Origin: Rhodocyclaceae bacterium
Lineage (GTDB): Bacteria > Pseudomonadota > Gammaproteobacteria > Burkholderiales > Rhodocyclaceae
Assembly: GCA_024710925.1 (NCBI GenBank)
Contig: JANJTW010000016.1
Location: 1-39,214, forward strand
Direction of reading: 5' to 3'
Length of the DNA stretch: 39,214 bases
The position numbers and the translations under genes are program-made. Shown here one piece after another: positions 23,967-32,967 of this stretch. The notes below the pieces were generated by a model. The model ran no database searches. It was given only the letters and a program-made list of their open reading frames with translations, and was not told the origin of the DNA. The first letter of the stretch is position 1, and every line of letters starts with the position of its first letter.

Positions 23967-24797
23967 TCAGACGTCGATTTCACCGGAAAAGACGGTAACC
24001 GCCGGGCCGGTCATCCGCACCGGCGTGCCGGCGCCGTCCCAGGCGATGTCCAGTTCGCCGCCGCGCGTCTCGACGCGCACCGGCGAATCGAGCAGGCCGC
24101 GCGCGATGCCGGCGACGACGGCAGCGCAGGCGCCGGTGCCGCAGGCCAGCGTCTCGCCGGCGCCGCGCTCGAAGACGCGCAGGCGGATGGCGTGGCGGTC
24201 GACCACTTCCATGAAGCCGGCGTTCACGCGTTGCGGGAAGCGCGGGTGCGATTCGATCAGCGGCCCGTCGTGCGCCACGGGGGCGCGGTCGACGTCGGCG
24301 ACGACCTGCACCGCATGCGGGTTGCCCATCGAGACGGCGGTGATCATCGCCTCGCGGTCGCCGACCTGCAGCGGCTGCACGACGTCGGCGACCGGGCTGA
24401 CGAAGGGAATGCGCTCGGGTTCGAACACCGGCACGCCCATGTCGACGGTGACCAGGCCGTTCGCCTCCAGCTTCGGGGCGATGACGCCGCCCATTGTCTC
24501 GACGCGGATCTCGGCCTTGTCGGTGAGCCCCTGCTCGTGCACGAAGCGGACAAAGCAGCGGGCGCCGTTGCCGCACTGCTCGACCTCGCCGCCGTCGGCA
24601 TTGAAGATGCGGTAGCGGAAGTCGACACCGGGCTGCTGCGCCGGCTCGACGAGCAGGATCTGGTCGCAACCGACGCCGAAGTGGCGGTCGGCGAGGAAGC
24701 GCAGCTGCTTCGCCGACAGCGCGACCGACTGGCGCACGCCGTCGAGCACGACGAAGTCGTTGCCAAGGCCGTGCATCTTGGAAAACCTGAGTTTCAT
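23967..24797 (-). CDS. dapF: Diaminopimelate epimerase
   Basis: Cytoplasmic epimerase (276 aa) that converts LL- to meso-diaminopimelate for lysine and peptidoglycan synthesis, without a cofactor. It starts [20 protein letters not shown], the standard DapF N-terminus. The two catalytic cysteines are Cys75 in [16 protein letters not shown] and Cys219 in [17 protein letters not shown] and NAGFMEV are further conserved substrate-binding stretches. The ATG at 24797 overlaps the stop of the GNAT gene (ATGA). Followed by the DUF484 gene and xerC in the same operon. Confidence 0.96.
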   Translation of the reverse strand: MKLRFSKMHGLGNDFVVLDGVRQSVALSAKQLRFLADRHFGVGCDQILLVEPAQQPGVDFRYRIFNADGGEVEQCGNGARCFVRFVHEQGLTDKAEIRVETMGGVIAPKLEANGLVTVDMGVPVFEPERIPFVSPVADVVQPLQVGDREAMITAVSMGNPHAVQVVADVDRAPVAHDGPLIESHPRFPQRVNAGFMEVVDRHAIRLRVFERGAGETLACGTGACAAVVAGIARGLLDSPVRVETRGGELDIAWDGAGTPVRMTGPAVTVFSGEIDV

Positions 24798-25309
24798 GGG
24801 GCCGCCTGCGGGATGGATCGCGCCATTATAAAGTCGTCCATGACGAATCCGCCGCCGATGTCGACCCGCACCGAATCGCGCACGGCGAAGCCGTGCTTTT
24901 CGTAGGCGGCGATGGCGCGGGCGTTGCCCTTGTTCACGGCGAGGATCAGCGTGTCGCAGCCGGCGGTGCGGCCGTGTTCGAGAACGCGCGCGATCAGCGC
25001 GCCGCCGACGCCGCCGCGCTGGCGGGCAGGATGGACGTAGAGCTTGTCGAGCTTGAGCTCGCCGGGGACGCCAGTCAGGTAGCAGGAGGCAAAGCCGACG
25101 CGCTCGCCATCGACGAAAGCCTGGTCCCACCAGTAGCCGGGCGTCGCCAGTTCGTCGCGCAGGCGCGGCGCGTTGTAGCGCTGGTCGAGCATGTAGTCGA
25201 TCTGCGCCTGGCCGATGATCTCCGCGTAGGCGGCCTGCCAGATTTCGCGGGCAAGCGCCGCGACGGCATCGACGTCGGCGGACGGGACGGGCTGGATGAC
25301 GGGGTTCAT
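24794..25309 (-). CDS. GNAT-family N-acetyltransferase
   Basis: Protein of 171 aa with a single GNAT domain that would transfer an acetyl group from acetyl-CoA to an amine or protein N-terminus. The N-terminal helices read [19 protein letters not shown]. The acetyl-CoA site is [20 protein letters not shown], in which the canonical Q/RxxGxG/A loop appears as [25 protein letters not shown] is the usual C-terminal motif. The start at 25309 is chosen over the in-frame 25378. It is the first gene of the operon with dapF, DUF484 and xerC, and has ATGA coupling to dapF. Substrate unknown. Confidence 0.85.
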   Translation of the reverse strand: MNPVIQPVPSADVDAVAALAREIWQAAYAEIIGQAQIDYMLDQRYNAPRLRDELATPGYWWDQAFVDGERVGFASCYLTGVPGELKLDKLYVHPARQRGGVGGALIARVLEHGRTAGCDTLILAVNKGNARAIAAYEKHGFAVRDSVRVDIGGGFVMDDFIMARSIPQAAP

Positions 25310-25342
25310 GGCGGGGCGATCGGCAGCGACGGAGAAGCGCGG

Positions 25343-25371
25343 ATTATCCGTTGCCGCCGTCATCGCGGCAA
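25343..25371 (-). promoter_or_regulatory. Promoter of the GNAT-dapF-DUF484-xerC operon
   Basis: On the minus strand TTGCCG (25366-25371), a 17-base spacer and GATAAT (25343-25348) lie 33 bases before the GNAT start. The divergent acyltransferase gene begins 159 bases from the GNAT start; the gap holds nothing else recognisable. Confidence 0.55.
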
Positions 25372-25467
25372 TCGCCACCCGCCCGGCCGGCCGGTTTGAC
25401 CCCGGCGCCGCGGCCGTGGATACTTCCGCCTCCCCCGCTTCAGCGTATCTGTCGCCGTATCTCCGCC

Positions 25468-26406
25468 ATGCTCTCCCGCGCCGCCGTCGCCCTGCTCTGG
25501 CTGCTGCACTTCCTGCCGCTCGCGCTGCTGGCGCCGCTCGGCCGCGGGCTGGGCGCGCTGCTCTACCGCTTCGCGAAGCAGCGGCGGCACGTCGTGCGCA
25601 TCAATCTGGCACTGTGCTTCCCGGAGCTCGGCCGCAGCGAACGCGAAGCGCTCGCCCGCCGGCACTTCGCCGCGCTCGGCCGCAGCCTGCTTGAACGCAG
25701 CCTGTTCTGGTGGGCCTCGCGCGCACGGCTGGAACGGCTGATCGCGGTCGAGGGCGACGAGCGGGTCCGCGCGCTGCAGGCCGCCGGCCGGCCGGTGCTG
25801 CTGCTGGCGCCGCATTTCGTCGGGCTCGACGCCGGCGGCGTCGCGGTGACGATGCGCTTCGACATCGTCAGCATCTACGCCGAACAGAGCGATCCGGTCT
25901 TCGACCGGCGGCTGCTCGCCGGCCGCAGCCGCTTCGGCGACCAGCAACTGCTGTCGCGCGCCGACGGCCCGCGCGCGACGGTGAAGGCGATGAAGTCCGG
26001 ACGACCGTTCTACTACCTGCCGGACATGAACTTTCGCACCAAGGATGCGATCTTCGCGCCCTTCTTCGGCGTGCCGGCGTGGACCATCACCGGCCTGTCG
26101 CGGCTGTCGCGGCTGGCCGGCGCGGCGGTGGTGCCGTGCGTCACGCGCATGCTGCCGGGCAGCGCCGGCTACCGCGTCGAGTTCGGCGAGCCGTGGGAAA
26201 ACTTCCCGACCGACGACGCCGAGGCCGACACGCGGCGCATGAACGCATGGCTGGAAGCGGTGGTGCGCACGATGCCGGAGCAGTATTACTGGGTGCACCG
26301 GCGCTTCAAGACGCAGCCGGAAGGCACCGAGCGCCCCTACCGGGCGCGCGACCCGGAAACGCTCGCCGCCGCCCGGCAGAAAGCCAGCACCTCTCCAAGC
26401 GCCTGA
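25468..26406 (+). CDS. Lipid A biosynthesis (LpxL/HtrB-type) acyltransferase
   Basis: Inner-membrane acyltransferase of 312 aa that adds a secondary acyl chain to lipid A precursors. A hydrophobic N-terminal helix (AVALLWLLHFLPLALLAPLG) anchors it. The catalytic HxxxxD motif is His116-Asp121 in LLLAPHFVGLD. Downstream elements YYLPDMNFRTKDAIFAPFFG and the C-terminal YYWVHRRFKTQPEG match LpxL/LpxM proteins. The ATG at 25468 is at the helix start; an upstream in-frame ATG (25351) adds only low-complexity sequence. It diverges from the GNAT-dapF operon and is followed 82 bases later by the carbamoyltransferase gene. Which acyl position it modifies is not visible. Confidence 0.9.
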   Translation: MLSRAAVALLWLLHFLPLALLAPLGRGLGALLYRFAKQRRHVVRINLALCFPELGRSEREALARRHFAALGRSLLERSLFWWASRARLERLIAVEGDERVRALQAAGRPVLLLAPHFVGLDAGGVAVTMRFDIVSIYAEQSDPVFDRRLLAGRSRFGDQQLLSRADGPRATVKAMKSGRPFYYLPDMNFRTKDAIFAPFFGVPAWTITGLSRLSRLAGAAVVPCVTRMLPGSAGYRVEFGEPWENFPTDDAEADTRRMNAWLEAVVRTMPEQYYWVHRRFKTQPEGTERPYRARDPETLAAARQKASTSPSA

Positions 26407-26432
26407 TTCTCCGAAGAATGCCGCCGGGAAGG

Positions 26433-26438
26433 TATACT
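26433..26438 (+). promoter_or_regulatory. Candidate -10 box before the carbamoyltransferase/glycan genes
   Basis: TATACT lies 50 bases before the TTG start at 26489. No good -35 hexamer is seen. If used, it could drive the carbamoyltransferase gene and the following ten-gene cluster, since the gaps downstream are short. Confidence 0.35.
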
Positions 26439-26488
26439 CGCCGGTTTGATGCCGGGCCGCACCGGCTTCCACAGCAAGAGACCCGATT

Positions 26489-28240
26489 TTGGCACTGACT
26501 ATCCTTGGACTTTCCGGCGCGCTGACGCACGACCCCTCGGCCGCCCTCTACATCGACGGCAAGCTCGTCGCCGCCGCCGAAGAGGAGCGCTTCGTCCGCG
26601 ACAAGCACGCAAAGAACCGCATGCCCTACGAGTCGGCGAAGTTCTGCCTCGATTTCGCCGGCTTGAGGCCGGCCGACGTGCAGGTCGTCGCCATCCCGTT
26701 CGCGCCGATCAGCCTGGCCGAAAAGGCGCGCTGGCATTACGCCAAGCGCTACTGGTATGCACCGGACCGCGCGCTCGACGCGATCCTCACCGGCAACCGC
26801 CGCTATTTCCGCTACAAGAAGCGCATCGAGTGGTGCCTGCAGCAGCTCGGCTTCGACCTGAAGAAGGTCGAGATCGTGCCGGTCGAACACCATCTTTCGC
26901 ACGCCTCCTCCGCCTACCACTGCTCCGGTTTCACCGAGAAGACGGCGATCCTCGGCATCGACGGCAAGGGCGAGTACGCGACGACCTTCTTCGGCGTCGG
27001 CGAGAACGGCAAGATCCACAAGATCAAGGAGTTCTACGACCCGGATTCGCTCGGCGGCCTCTACGGCGCGATCACCGAATACCTCGGCTTCGAGATGCTC
27101 GACGGCGAGTACAAGGTGATGGGCATGGCGCCCTACGGCGACCCGACGAAGTACGACTTCTCAAGGCTGGCGAAATTCGAGAATGGCGAGCTGATCGTCA
27201 ACACCGACTACGCCAACGTGATCGGTTTCCGCCGCTACAAGGAGAAGGGCAAGGGCTACTACTTCTCGCCGAAGCTGATCGACTGGCTCGGCCCGATGCG
27301 CCACGGCGACATCGCCGACGACCCGTACATCCACTACGCGGCGAGCATGCAAAAGCTGTTCGAGGATCTCTCGCTGCAGATGATCGAGTACTACCTCGGC
27401 GACATCCTCAAGGAAACCGGCCGGCTAGCCTTCTCCGGCGGCGGCGCGTTGAACGTCAAGCTGAACCAGAAGATCATCGCCCGTCCCGACCTCAAGGAGC
27501 TGTTCGTGCAGCCGGCCTCGGGCGATGCCGGCACGGCCATCGGCGCTGCCGCCTATGTGTCGGTGCAGCGCGGCGTGCCGGTCGAGAAGATGGAGCACGT
27601 CTACCTCGGCCCGGCCTACAGCAACGAGGATGTCATCGCCGCCTGCGCGCGCCATCCGGCCAAACCGCAATACGAAGTCATCGCCAACGGGGACACCGCC
27701 GTGCCCGAGCGCATCGCGCAGATCCTCGCCGACGGCAACCCGGTCGCCTGGTTCCAGGGGCGCATGGAATTCGGCCCGCGCGCGCTGGGCGGGCGCTCCA
27801 TCCTCGGCTGCCCGAGCGCTCCCGGCGTCGCCGACCGGATCAACGAACAGATCAAGTTCCGCGAACGCTGGCGCCCGTTCTGCCCGAGCATGCTCGACAC
27901 GGTCGGCCCGCAGATGCTGGGCAGCGACCACCCGGCGCCGTTCATGACCTTCACCTTCGAAGTCGCCGAGGAATGGAAGACGCGCGTGCCCGAAGTCGTC
28001 CACGAAGATGGCACCTCGCGCGCCCAAGTCTTGAAGCGCGACTACAACCGGCGCTACTACGACCTGATGAAGCAGATGGAAAAGCTGACCGGCAACGGCG
28101 TCGTGCTCAATACTTCGCTTAACCGCCGCGGCGAGCCGATGATCTGCTCGCCGACCGATGCGCTGAACATGTTCTTCGGCTCCGACCTGCAGTACCTGAT
28201 CATGCAGGATGTGCTGGTCGTGAAAACCAACGAAGGCTGA
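26489..28240 (+). CDS. NodU/CmcH-family carbamoyltransferase
   Basis: Cytoplasmic enzyme of 583 aa that would move a carbamoyl group from carbamoyl phosphate, via a carbamoyl-adenylate, onto a sugar or other hydroxyl. The N-terminal Kae1-like domain starts TILGLSGALTHDPSAAL and carries the metal-binding His cluster EHHLSHASSAY (about residues 133-143). The C-terminal YrdC-like domain contains the nearly invariant FGPRALGGRSILG and RERWRPFCPS. Translation begins at TTG 26489: no in-frame ATG precedes it, and the next ATG (residue 45) would delete conserved sequence. GC is still high, unlike the next gene. It directly precedes the pseudaminic acid cluster, so the target may be a cell-surface glycan. 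Confidence 0.88.
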   Translation: MALTILGLSGALTHDPSAALYIDGKLVAAAEEERFVRDKHAKNRMPYESAKFCLDFAGLRPADVQVVAIPFAPISLAEKARWHYAKRYWYAPDRALDAILTGNRRYFRYKKRIEWCLQQLGFDLKKVEIVPVEHHLSHASSAYHCSGFTEKTAILGIDGKGEYATTFFGVGENGKIHKIKEFYDPDSLGGLYGAITEYLGFEMLDGEYKVMGMAPYGDPTKYDFSRLAKFENGELIVNTDYANVIGFRRYKEKGKGYYFSPKLIDWLGPMRHGDIADDPYIHYAASMQKLFEDLSLQMIEYYLGDILKETGRLAFSGGGALNVKLNQKIIARPDLKELFVQPASGDAGTAIGAAAYVSVQRGVPVEKMEHVYLGPAYSNEDVIAACARHPAKPQYEVIANGDTAVPERIAQILADGNPVAWFQGRMEFGPRALGGRSILGCPSAPGVADRINEQIKFRERWRPFCPSMLDTVGPQMLGSDHPAPFMTFTFEVAEEWKTRVPEVVHEDGTSRAQVLKRDYNRRYYDLMKQMEKLTGNGVVLNTSLNRRGEPMICSPTDALNMFFGSDLQYLIMQDVLVVKTNEG

Positions 28241-28248
28241 TCCAGCCC

Positions 28249-29343
28249 ATGAGCAAGGTGGTCTACTTTTCCCGGATGTTCCAGGCGGTGCCGCATCTGG
28301 CCCAGGTCGCCTCGCAACTGCCGGGCACCTTTGTCACCACCCGCAGCTCCACCCTGAAAGCCACCCGCCGCCTCTACCCGGACCTGGACACGGCCCGCTA
28401 TGCGCGCTGGCTGGGCCCGTTCAGCCAGGGTGCCCGCCTGCTCAAGCAGGCAGACGTGATTGTGACGGGCTCCCCCTACCGCAGCTTCCTGAAAGATTAT
28501 GATGCCAAGACCTGCACGGTCTTTCATGGCACCTACATGCTGCTCAGCAAGCACGCCCTGCTTGCAAACTCACACTTTGACCTGCTCTGCGTCACCGGCC
28601 CGCGCATGCAGCAAATGATCCAGCGCTTCGCCCCGGAAATTTCCCTGAATACGGTGAGCACAGGATTCCTGCCCTTTTGCGAGTTTCCGGATGCTTCGGC
28701 AGCGCAACGGCAGCAGACCCTGCTCGGCCTGAAACTGAACCCGGACCTGAAAACCGTGGTGTTCACCCCCAGCCGACGCGGCGAGGGCTCCTGGGACCTG
28801 GCCGCCGCACAACTGGTGCGGACCACCCCCGCCGGCTACAACCTGATCCTGCGCCCCCACCCCAGCCAGTCCCTCACCCCACGCAGGGCCGACCGGGCCA
28901 GCTTCCGCCAGGTCATCCAGCTTGCAGCGGCCCGCCCCAACACACTGGTGGACCTTACCTCCCACCCACTCTCGTCCCTGCTCTCGGTGGCGGACCTGCT
29001 TATTTCCGACGCCAATTCTCCGTCTGAAGAATCGCTTTTTTACGATGTTCCCCAGCTGTTCATCGAAACGGACCTCTTCAATGCCGACGTACTCCGCGCC
29101 ATGGCCCAAAAAGAAGCCATGCACGAAGAAGATACGGCCCAGTTGCTGACCCTGTTCGAATGCGGTCGTCGCCAATTCGTGAACGGTCCCATGGACTATT
29201 CTGATCTGATTGAACGCTCCATCCAGGAAGCCCCTCATTACGCCAAGCAGCGGGCCGCCTATTTCTCCTGGGTTTTTGGCGAACGCGACAAATCGGCCCA
29301 CCTGCGCGTTGCGCAGGCCATTACCACTCACTTGCTATCCTGA
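28249..29343 (+). CDS. CDP-glycerol glycerophosphotransferase-like (TagB/TagF-type) protein
   Basis: Protein of 364 aa with the fold features of TagB/TagF-type transferases that work on surface polymers. The C-terminal half has the family elements YNLILRPHPSQSL and SVADLLISDANSPSEESLFY (RPHP, then a D-x-SS/NS-x-x-E acceptor region). The N-terminal half reads VIVTGSPYRSFLKDY and CTVFHGTYMLLS. It has no signal peptide or membrane helix. It starts eight bases after the carbamoyltransferase gene, and base composition drops at this point. It may transfer glycerol phosphate or a sugar to a surface glycan or to flagellin; donor and acceptor are unknown. Confidence 0.65.
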   Translation: MSKVVYFSRMFQAVPHLAQVASQLPGTFVTTRSSTLKATRRLYPDLDTARYARWLGPFSQGARLLKQADVIVTGSPYRSFLKDYDAKTCTVFHGTYMLLSKHALLANSHFDLLCVTGPRMQQMIQRFAPEISLNTVSTGFLPFCEFPDASAAQRQQTLLGLKLNPDLKTVVFTPSRRGEGSWDLAAAQLVRTTPAGYNLILRPHPSQSLTPRRADRASFRQVIQLAAARPNTLVDLTSHPLSSLLSVADLLISDANSPSEESLFYDVPQLFIETDLFNADVLRAMAQKEAMHEEDTAQLLTLFECGRRQFVNGPMDYSDLIERSIQEAPHYAKQRAAYFSWVFGERDKSAHLRVAQAITTHLLS

Positions 29344-29352
29344 TCGACCATC

Positions 29353-30351
29353 ATGCTCAACAACACCAGCATCCTCGTTACCGGTGGTACCGGCTCCTTC
29401 GGCAACACTTTCGTGCCGATGACCCTGGCCAAATACAACCCGAAAAAAATCATCATCTACTCCCGCGATGAAATGAAGCAGTGGGAAATGGCGAAGAAGT
29501 TCCAGGGCGACGACCGCGTTCGCTTCTTCATCGGTGATGTCCGCGACAAGGACCGTCTGTACCGCGCCCTGGACGGGGTTGATTACGTGGTTCATGCCGC
29601 CGCCACCAAGATCGTGCCGACTGCAGAATATAACCCCTTCGAATGCGTCAAAACCAACATCAACGGGGCCATGAACCTCATTGACGCCTGTATCGACAAG
29701 GGTGTGAAACGGGTTGTCGCCCTCTCCACCGACAAGGCCAGTAGCCCCGTTAATCTCTACGGCGCCACCAAGCTGGCTTCGGACAAACTGTTCGTGGCAG
29801 GCAACTCCTATGCCGGTGGTCACCAGACCCGCTTCGCCGTTGTTCGCTACGGCAACGTGATGGGCTCCCGGGGCTCGGTGATCCCCTTCTTCATGTCCAT
29901 CCGCGACAAGGGTGTGCTGCCCATCACCGACGAGCGCATGACCCGCTTCATGATCTCCCTGGAGCAGGGAGTCGAGCTGGTCTGGCACGCCTTCGATGAC
30001 ATGGAAGGCGGTGAAATCTACGTCAAGAAGATTCCCTCCATGAAGGTCACCGATCTGGCCTGGGCCATCGCACCGGAAGCGCGGCTGGACTACGTCGGCA
30101 TCCGCCCGGGCGAGAAGCTCCACGAGCAAATGATCGGCGAGGAAGATTCCTTCCACACCTACGAATATCCCGAGCACTTCAAGATTTTGCCTGCTATTCA
30201 TGAATGGGATCGTGATAAGAACCGCATCAAGGATGGCAAGAAAGTTCAGGAAGGCTTCAGCTACACCAGCGACAACAACCCCGACTGGATGGAGCCTGCC
30301 GAACTGCAAGCTTGGATCGAGCTCAACCGGGAAAAAATTGGAACCATCTGA
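29353..30351 (+). CDS. pseB: UDP-GlcNAc 4,6-dehydratase (inverting), PseB
   Basis: First enzyme of pseudaminic acid synthesis (332 aa): it removes water from UDP-GlcNAc and inverts C5 to give the 4-keto-L-arabino sugar. The Rossmann motif GGTGSFG is at residues 11-17. The catalytic residues Asp127 and Lys128 (STDKASSPVNLYGATK) and Tyr136/Lys140 match the D-K and YxxxK set of H. pylori PseB, about five residues offset. The C-terminal IRPGEKLHEQMI is the family's substrate loop. The next gene (pseC) begins three bases after the stop, and the order pseB-pseC is conserved among Pse clusters. Confidence 0.94.
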   Translation: MLNNTSILVTGGTGSFGNTFVPMTLAKYNPKKIIIYSRDEMKQWEMAKKFQGDDRVRFFIGDVRDKDRLYRALDGVDYVVHAAATKIVPTAEYNPFECVKTNINGAMNLIDACIDKGVKRVVALSTDKASSPVNLYGATKLASDKLFVAGNSYAGGHQTRFAVVRYGNVMGSRGSVIPFFMSIRDKGVLPITDERMTRFMISLEQGVELVWHAFDDMEGGEIYVKKIPSMKVTDLAWAIAPEARLDYVGIRPGEKLHEQMIGEEDSFHTYEYPEHFKILPAIHEWDRDKNRIKDGKKVQEGFSYTSDNNPDWMEPAELQAWIELNREKIGTI

Positions 30352-30354
30352 CCC

Positions 30355-31515
30355 ATGATCCCCTACGGCCGCCAGGACATTACCCAAGAAGATATCGACG
30401 CCGTTGTTGCGGTACTCCGGTCTGACTTTCTGACGCAAGGCCCCTGTGTCCCTGCCTTCGAAACAGCGGTCGCCCGGCATGTGGGGGCCGCCCACGGCGT
30501 CGCGGTCAACAGCGCCACCTCGGCCTTGCACATAGCCTGTCTCGCCCTGGGCTTGGGGCCGGGGGACTGGCTGTGGACTACGCCGATCACCTTCGTGGCC
30601 TCCGCCAACTGCGGCCTGTACTGCGGTGCCCAGATCGATTTCGCCGATATTGACCCACGCACCTACAACCTCTGCCCGCAGGCTCTGGAAGAAAAGCTCC
30701 TGGCGGCACAAGCCGCCGGCCGGCTGCCCAAGGTCCTGGTGGCGGTCCATCTCTGCGGCCAGCCCTGCGACATGGAAGCCATCCATGCCCTGGGACAACG
30801 CTTCGGTTTCCGCATCATCGAAGACGCTTCCCATGCCATTGGCGGCAAGTACAAGGGCGAATTCATCGGCAGCGGCCGCTATAGCGACATCACCGTATTC
30901 AGCTTCCACCCGGTCAAGATCGTCACCACGGCCGAAGGCGGCATGGCGGTCACCAATGACCCGCAACTGGCCGAAAAGATGGCCCTGCTGAGAAGCCACG
31001 GCATTACCCGGGACCCACAGCAAATGACCCACCCGGCCGATGGCCCCTGGTACTACCAGCAGATCGACCTCGGCTTCAACTACCGCATGACCGAACTGCA
31101 GGCAGCCCTGGGCATCAGCCAGATGCAGCGCCTGGACCAATACGTCGCCCGTCGCCACAAACTGGCCATACGCTACGACAATCTGCTGGCCGCCCTGCCT
31201 GTCACCCGGCCCTGGCAGCATCCCGACAGCTACTCGGGCCTGCACCTTTACGTCATCCGCCTGCAGCTGGATCAGATCGGAAAATCCCATCTGGAAGTTT
31301 TCGAGTCCCTGCGCCAGCAAGGTATCGGGGTAAACCTGCACTACATTCCGGTACACCTGCAGCCCTACTGCCAAGCCATGGGCTTCAAGCGCGGCGACTA
31401 TCCCGAAGCGGAACGATATTACGAGGAAGCCATCAGCCTCCCCATGTTCCAGACCATGGGCCTGGACCAGCAAGATGCCGTGCTGGCAGCACTGCGCAAC
31501 ACGCTCATCGCCTGA
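30355..31515 (+). CDS. pseC: UDP-4-amino-4,6-dideoxy-AltNAc aminotransferase, PseC
   Basis: PLP-dependent aminotransferase (386 aa) of the DegT/DnrJ/EryC1 family that aminates C4 of the PseB product. It starts MIPYGRQDITQEDIDAV and contains the family stretches NSATSALHIACLALGLGPGD and VHLCGQPCDMEAIH. The PLP lysine is Lys188 in FSFHPVKIVTTAEGG (H. pylori PseC: Lys183). GFNYRMTELQAALG and the C-terminal SLPMFQTM also match. Directly after pseB with a three-base gap. Confidence 0.93.
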   Translation: MIPYGRQDITQEDIDAVVAVLRSDFLTQGPCVPAFETAVARHVGAAHGVAVNSATSALHIACLALGLGPGDWLWTTPITFVASANCGLYCGAQIDFADIDPRTYNLCPQALEEKLLAAQAAGRLPKVLVAVHLCGQPCDMEAIHALGQRFGFRIIEDASHAIGGKYKGEFIGSGRYSDITVFSFHPVKIVTTAEGGMAVTNDPQLAEKMALLRSHGITRDPQQMTHPADGPWYYQQIDLGFNYRMTELQAALGISQMQRLDQYVARRHKLAIRYDNLLAALPVTRPWQHPDSYSGLHLYVIRLQLDQIGKSHLEVFESLRQQGIGVNLHYIPVHLQPYCQAMGFKRGDYPEAERYYEEAISLPMFQTMGLDQQDAVLAALRNTLIA

Positions 31516-31556
31516 TAGATCAAGACCCAGGACCGCTATCAACCGAACAGGGAACC

Positions 31557-32102
31557 ATGCAGGAACTCACTTCTAAGCGCCTCTATTTCAGGACCCTCAC
31601 TGAAGAAGATGCGACCAGCACCTATGCCGATTGGTTGAACAATCCCGCGGTCAATCGTTTTCTGGAAGTCCGGCATTCCCGGCAGGATATCGAGACCTGC
31701 CGATCCTTCATCCGTGCCTGCAATGCCGACCCCGGCTGTTTCCTGTTCGGAATCTTTGTCGACCACGGGAAAACCCATATCGGCAACATCAAGCTGGGCC
31801 CCATCGACTGGCGCTATGGCTCGGGACAAATCGGCCTGTTCATCGGGGACCAAGCCTATTGGGGAGCTGGTTATGCCTCGGAGGCAATTTCCGCCATCAC
31901 TCGCTTTGCCTTCGATGAACAAGGACTCAGCAGGCTTGAAGCCGGCTGTTACGAAGAAAATCTGGGCTCGTTGCGTTCTTTCCTGAAATCCGGATTTTCC
32001 CTGGAAGGCTTCTTCCGCAAAAAATTCATAACAGACGGTAAGCGTACAGGCTGTTTCTGGCTGGGAATCCTCAAGGATGAGTGGACAAACGATCATCTCT
32101 AA
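31557..32102 (+). CDS. GNAT (RimJ/RimL-type) N-acetyltransferase in Pse cluster
   Basis: Acetyltransferase of 181 aa of the RimJ/RimL class. It begins LTSKRLYFRTLTEEDATSTY; the acetyl-CoA loop is in YWGAGYASEAISAITRFAF, and YEENLGSLRSFLKSGFSLEG is the conserved C-terminal part. The usual PseH of the pathway is a second, unrelated-looking GNAT at 36094. This one may add a different acyl group at another amino position of the sugar, or act on the product of the aminotransferase fusion downstream; both are guesses. It overlaps the aldo/keto reductase gene by 26 bases. Confidence 0.8.
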   Translation: MQELTSKRLYFRTLTEEDATSTYADWLNNPAVNRFLEVRHSRQDIETCRSFIRACNADPGCFLFGIFVDHGKTHIGNIKLGPIDWRYGSGQIGLFIGDQAYWGAGYASEAISAITRFAFDEQGLSRLEAGCYEENLGSLRSFLKSGFSLEGFFRKKFITDGKRTGCFWLGILKDEWTNDHL

Positions 32103-32967
32103 AATCGCCCTGGGAACAGTGCAGTTCGGATTACCCTACGGTATTTCCAATACCGGCGGACAAACACCGCTGGCCGAAGCCAAAGCCATCCTCACCCTGG
32201 CCCGCTCCGCCGGCATCCAGACTCTGGACACCGCCATCGCCTACGGCAACAGTGAAGCTACCCTTGGCGCCCTGGATGTCTGCGGCTGGCAGGTCATTAC
32301 CAAATTGCCGGAAATGCCGGTCACAGGCGAGGCTGCTGTTAAAGATTGGGTAAAAACCCAGCTGGATGGTTCCCTAAGCCGTCTTGGCCTCGCCTCGGTC
32401 TATGGCCTGCTCCTGCACCGCCCCGCCCAGCTGAACGGCCCCGATGGCGCAACCCTCTACCGGGCTCTGCTGGAAGAGCGGGAAAAAGGGCGCGTCGCCA
32501 AGATCGGCATCTCGATCTACGGCCCGGATGAGCTCAATCAACTCCCCAACACCATGGGCCTCGACATCGTCCAGGCCCCCTTCAACATTCTCGACCAGCG
32601 CATGGCCACTTCCGGCTGGATCGCCCGTCTGCAGGAATCGGACTGCGAACTCCACGTCCGCTCTATTTTCCTGCAAGGCCTGCTGCTGATGCAGGCTGCA
32701 GCCCGGCCGGCCTACTTTTCCCGCTGGAACGCCCTCTGGGAAAGCTGGGAAAGCTGGCTGCGGGAAGCCAGACTCACCCCGCTCCAGGCCTGCCTGCGCC
32801 ATGCCCTGAACACACCCGGCATCGCCAAGGTCGTGCTGGGCGTCGACAACGCGGCCCATCTGGCGGATATTCTGGCAGCGGCAGACGGCCCCCCCCCTCT
32901 CCCCACCCCGGGCCTTGCCATTGAAGACCCCCAACTATTGAACCCCGCCCTCTGGAACCGTTCATGA
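32077..32967 (+). CDS. Aldo/keto reductase in Pse cluster
   Basis: NADPH-dependent oxidoreductase of the AKR superfamily (296 aa). The catalytic tetrad is complete: Asp51 (TLDTAIAY), Tyr56, Lys76 (VITKLP) and His114 (LLLHRP). LGTVQFGLPYG at the N-terminus and KIGISIYGPDEL in the middle are typical of the AKR group found in sugar and polysaccharide clusters. It starts 26 bases inside the preceding GNAT gene and ends in an ATGA overlap with the fusion gene. Pse synthesis itself needs no reductase, so it likely makes an additional sugar or modifies Pse. Confidence 0.82.
   Translation: MSGQTIISKIALGTVQFGLPYGISNTGGQTPLAEAKAILTLARSAGIQTLDTAIAYGNSEATLGALDVCGWQVITKLPEMPVTGEAAVKDWVKTQLDGSLSRLGLASVYGLLLHRPAQLNGPDGATLYRALLEEREKGRVAKIGISIYGPDELNQLPNTMGLDIVQAPFNILDQRMATSGWIARLQESDCELHVRSIFLQGLLLMQAAARPAYFSRWNALWESWESWLREARLTPLQACLRHALNTPGIAKVVLGVDNAAHLADILAAADGPPPLPTPGLAIEDPQLLNPALWNRS

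Noticed and set aside
29335-31542. 735-codon minus-strand frame opposite pseB and pseC
   Set aside because: Antisense of two confidently identified genes; no recognisable motif.
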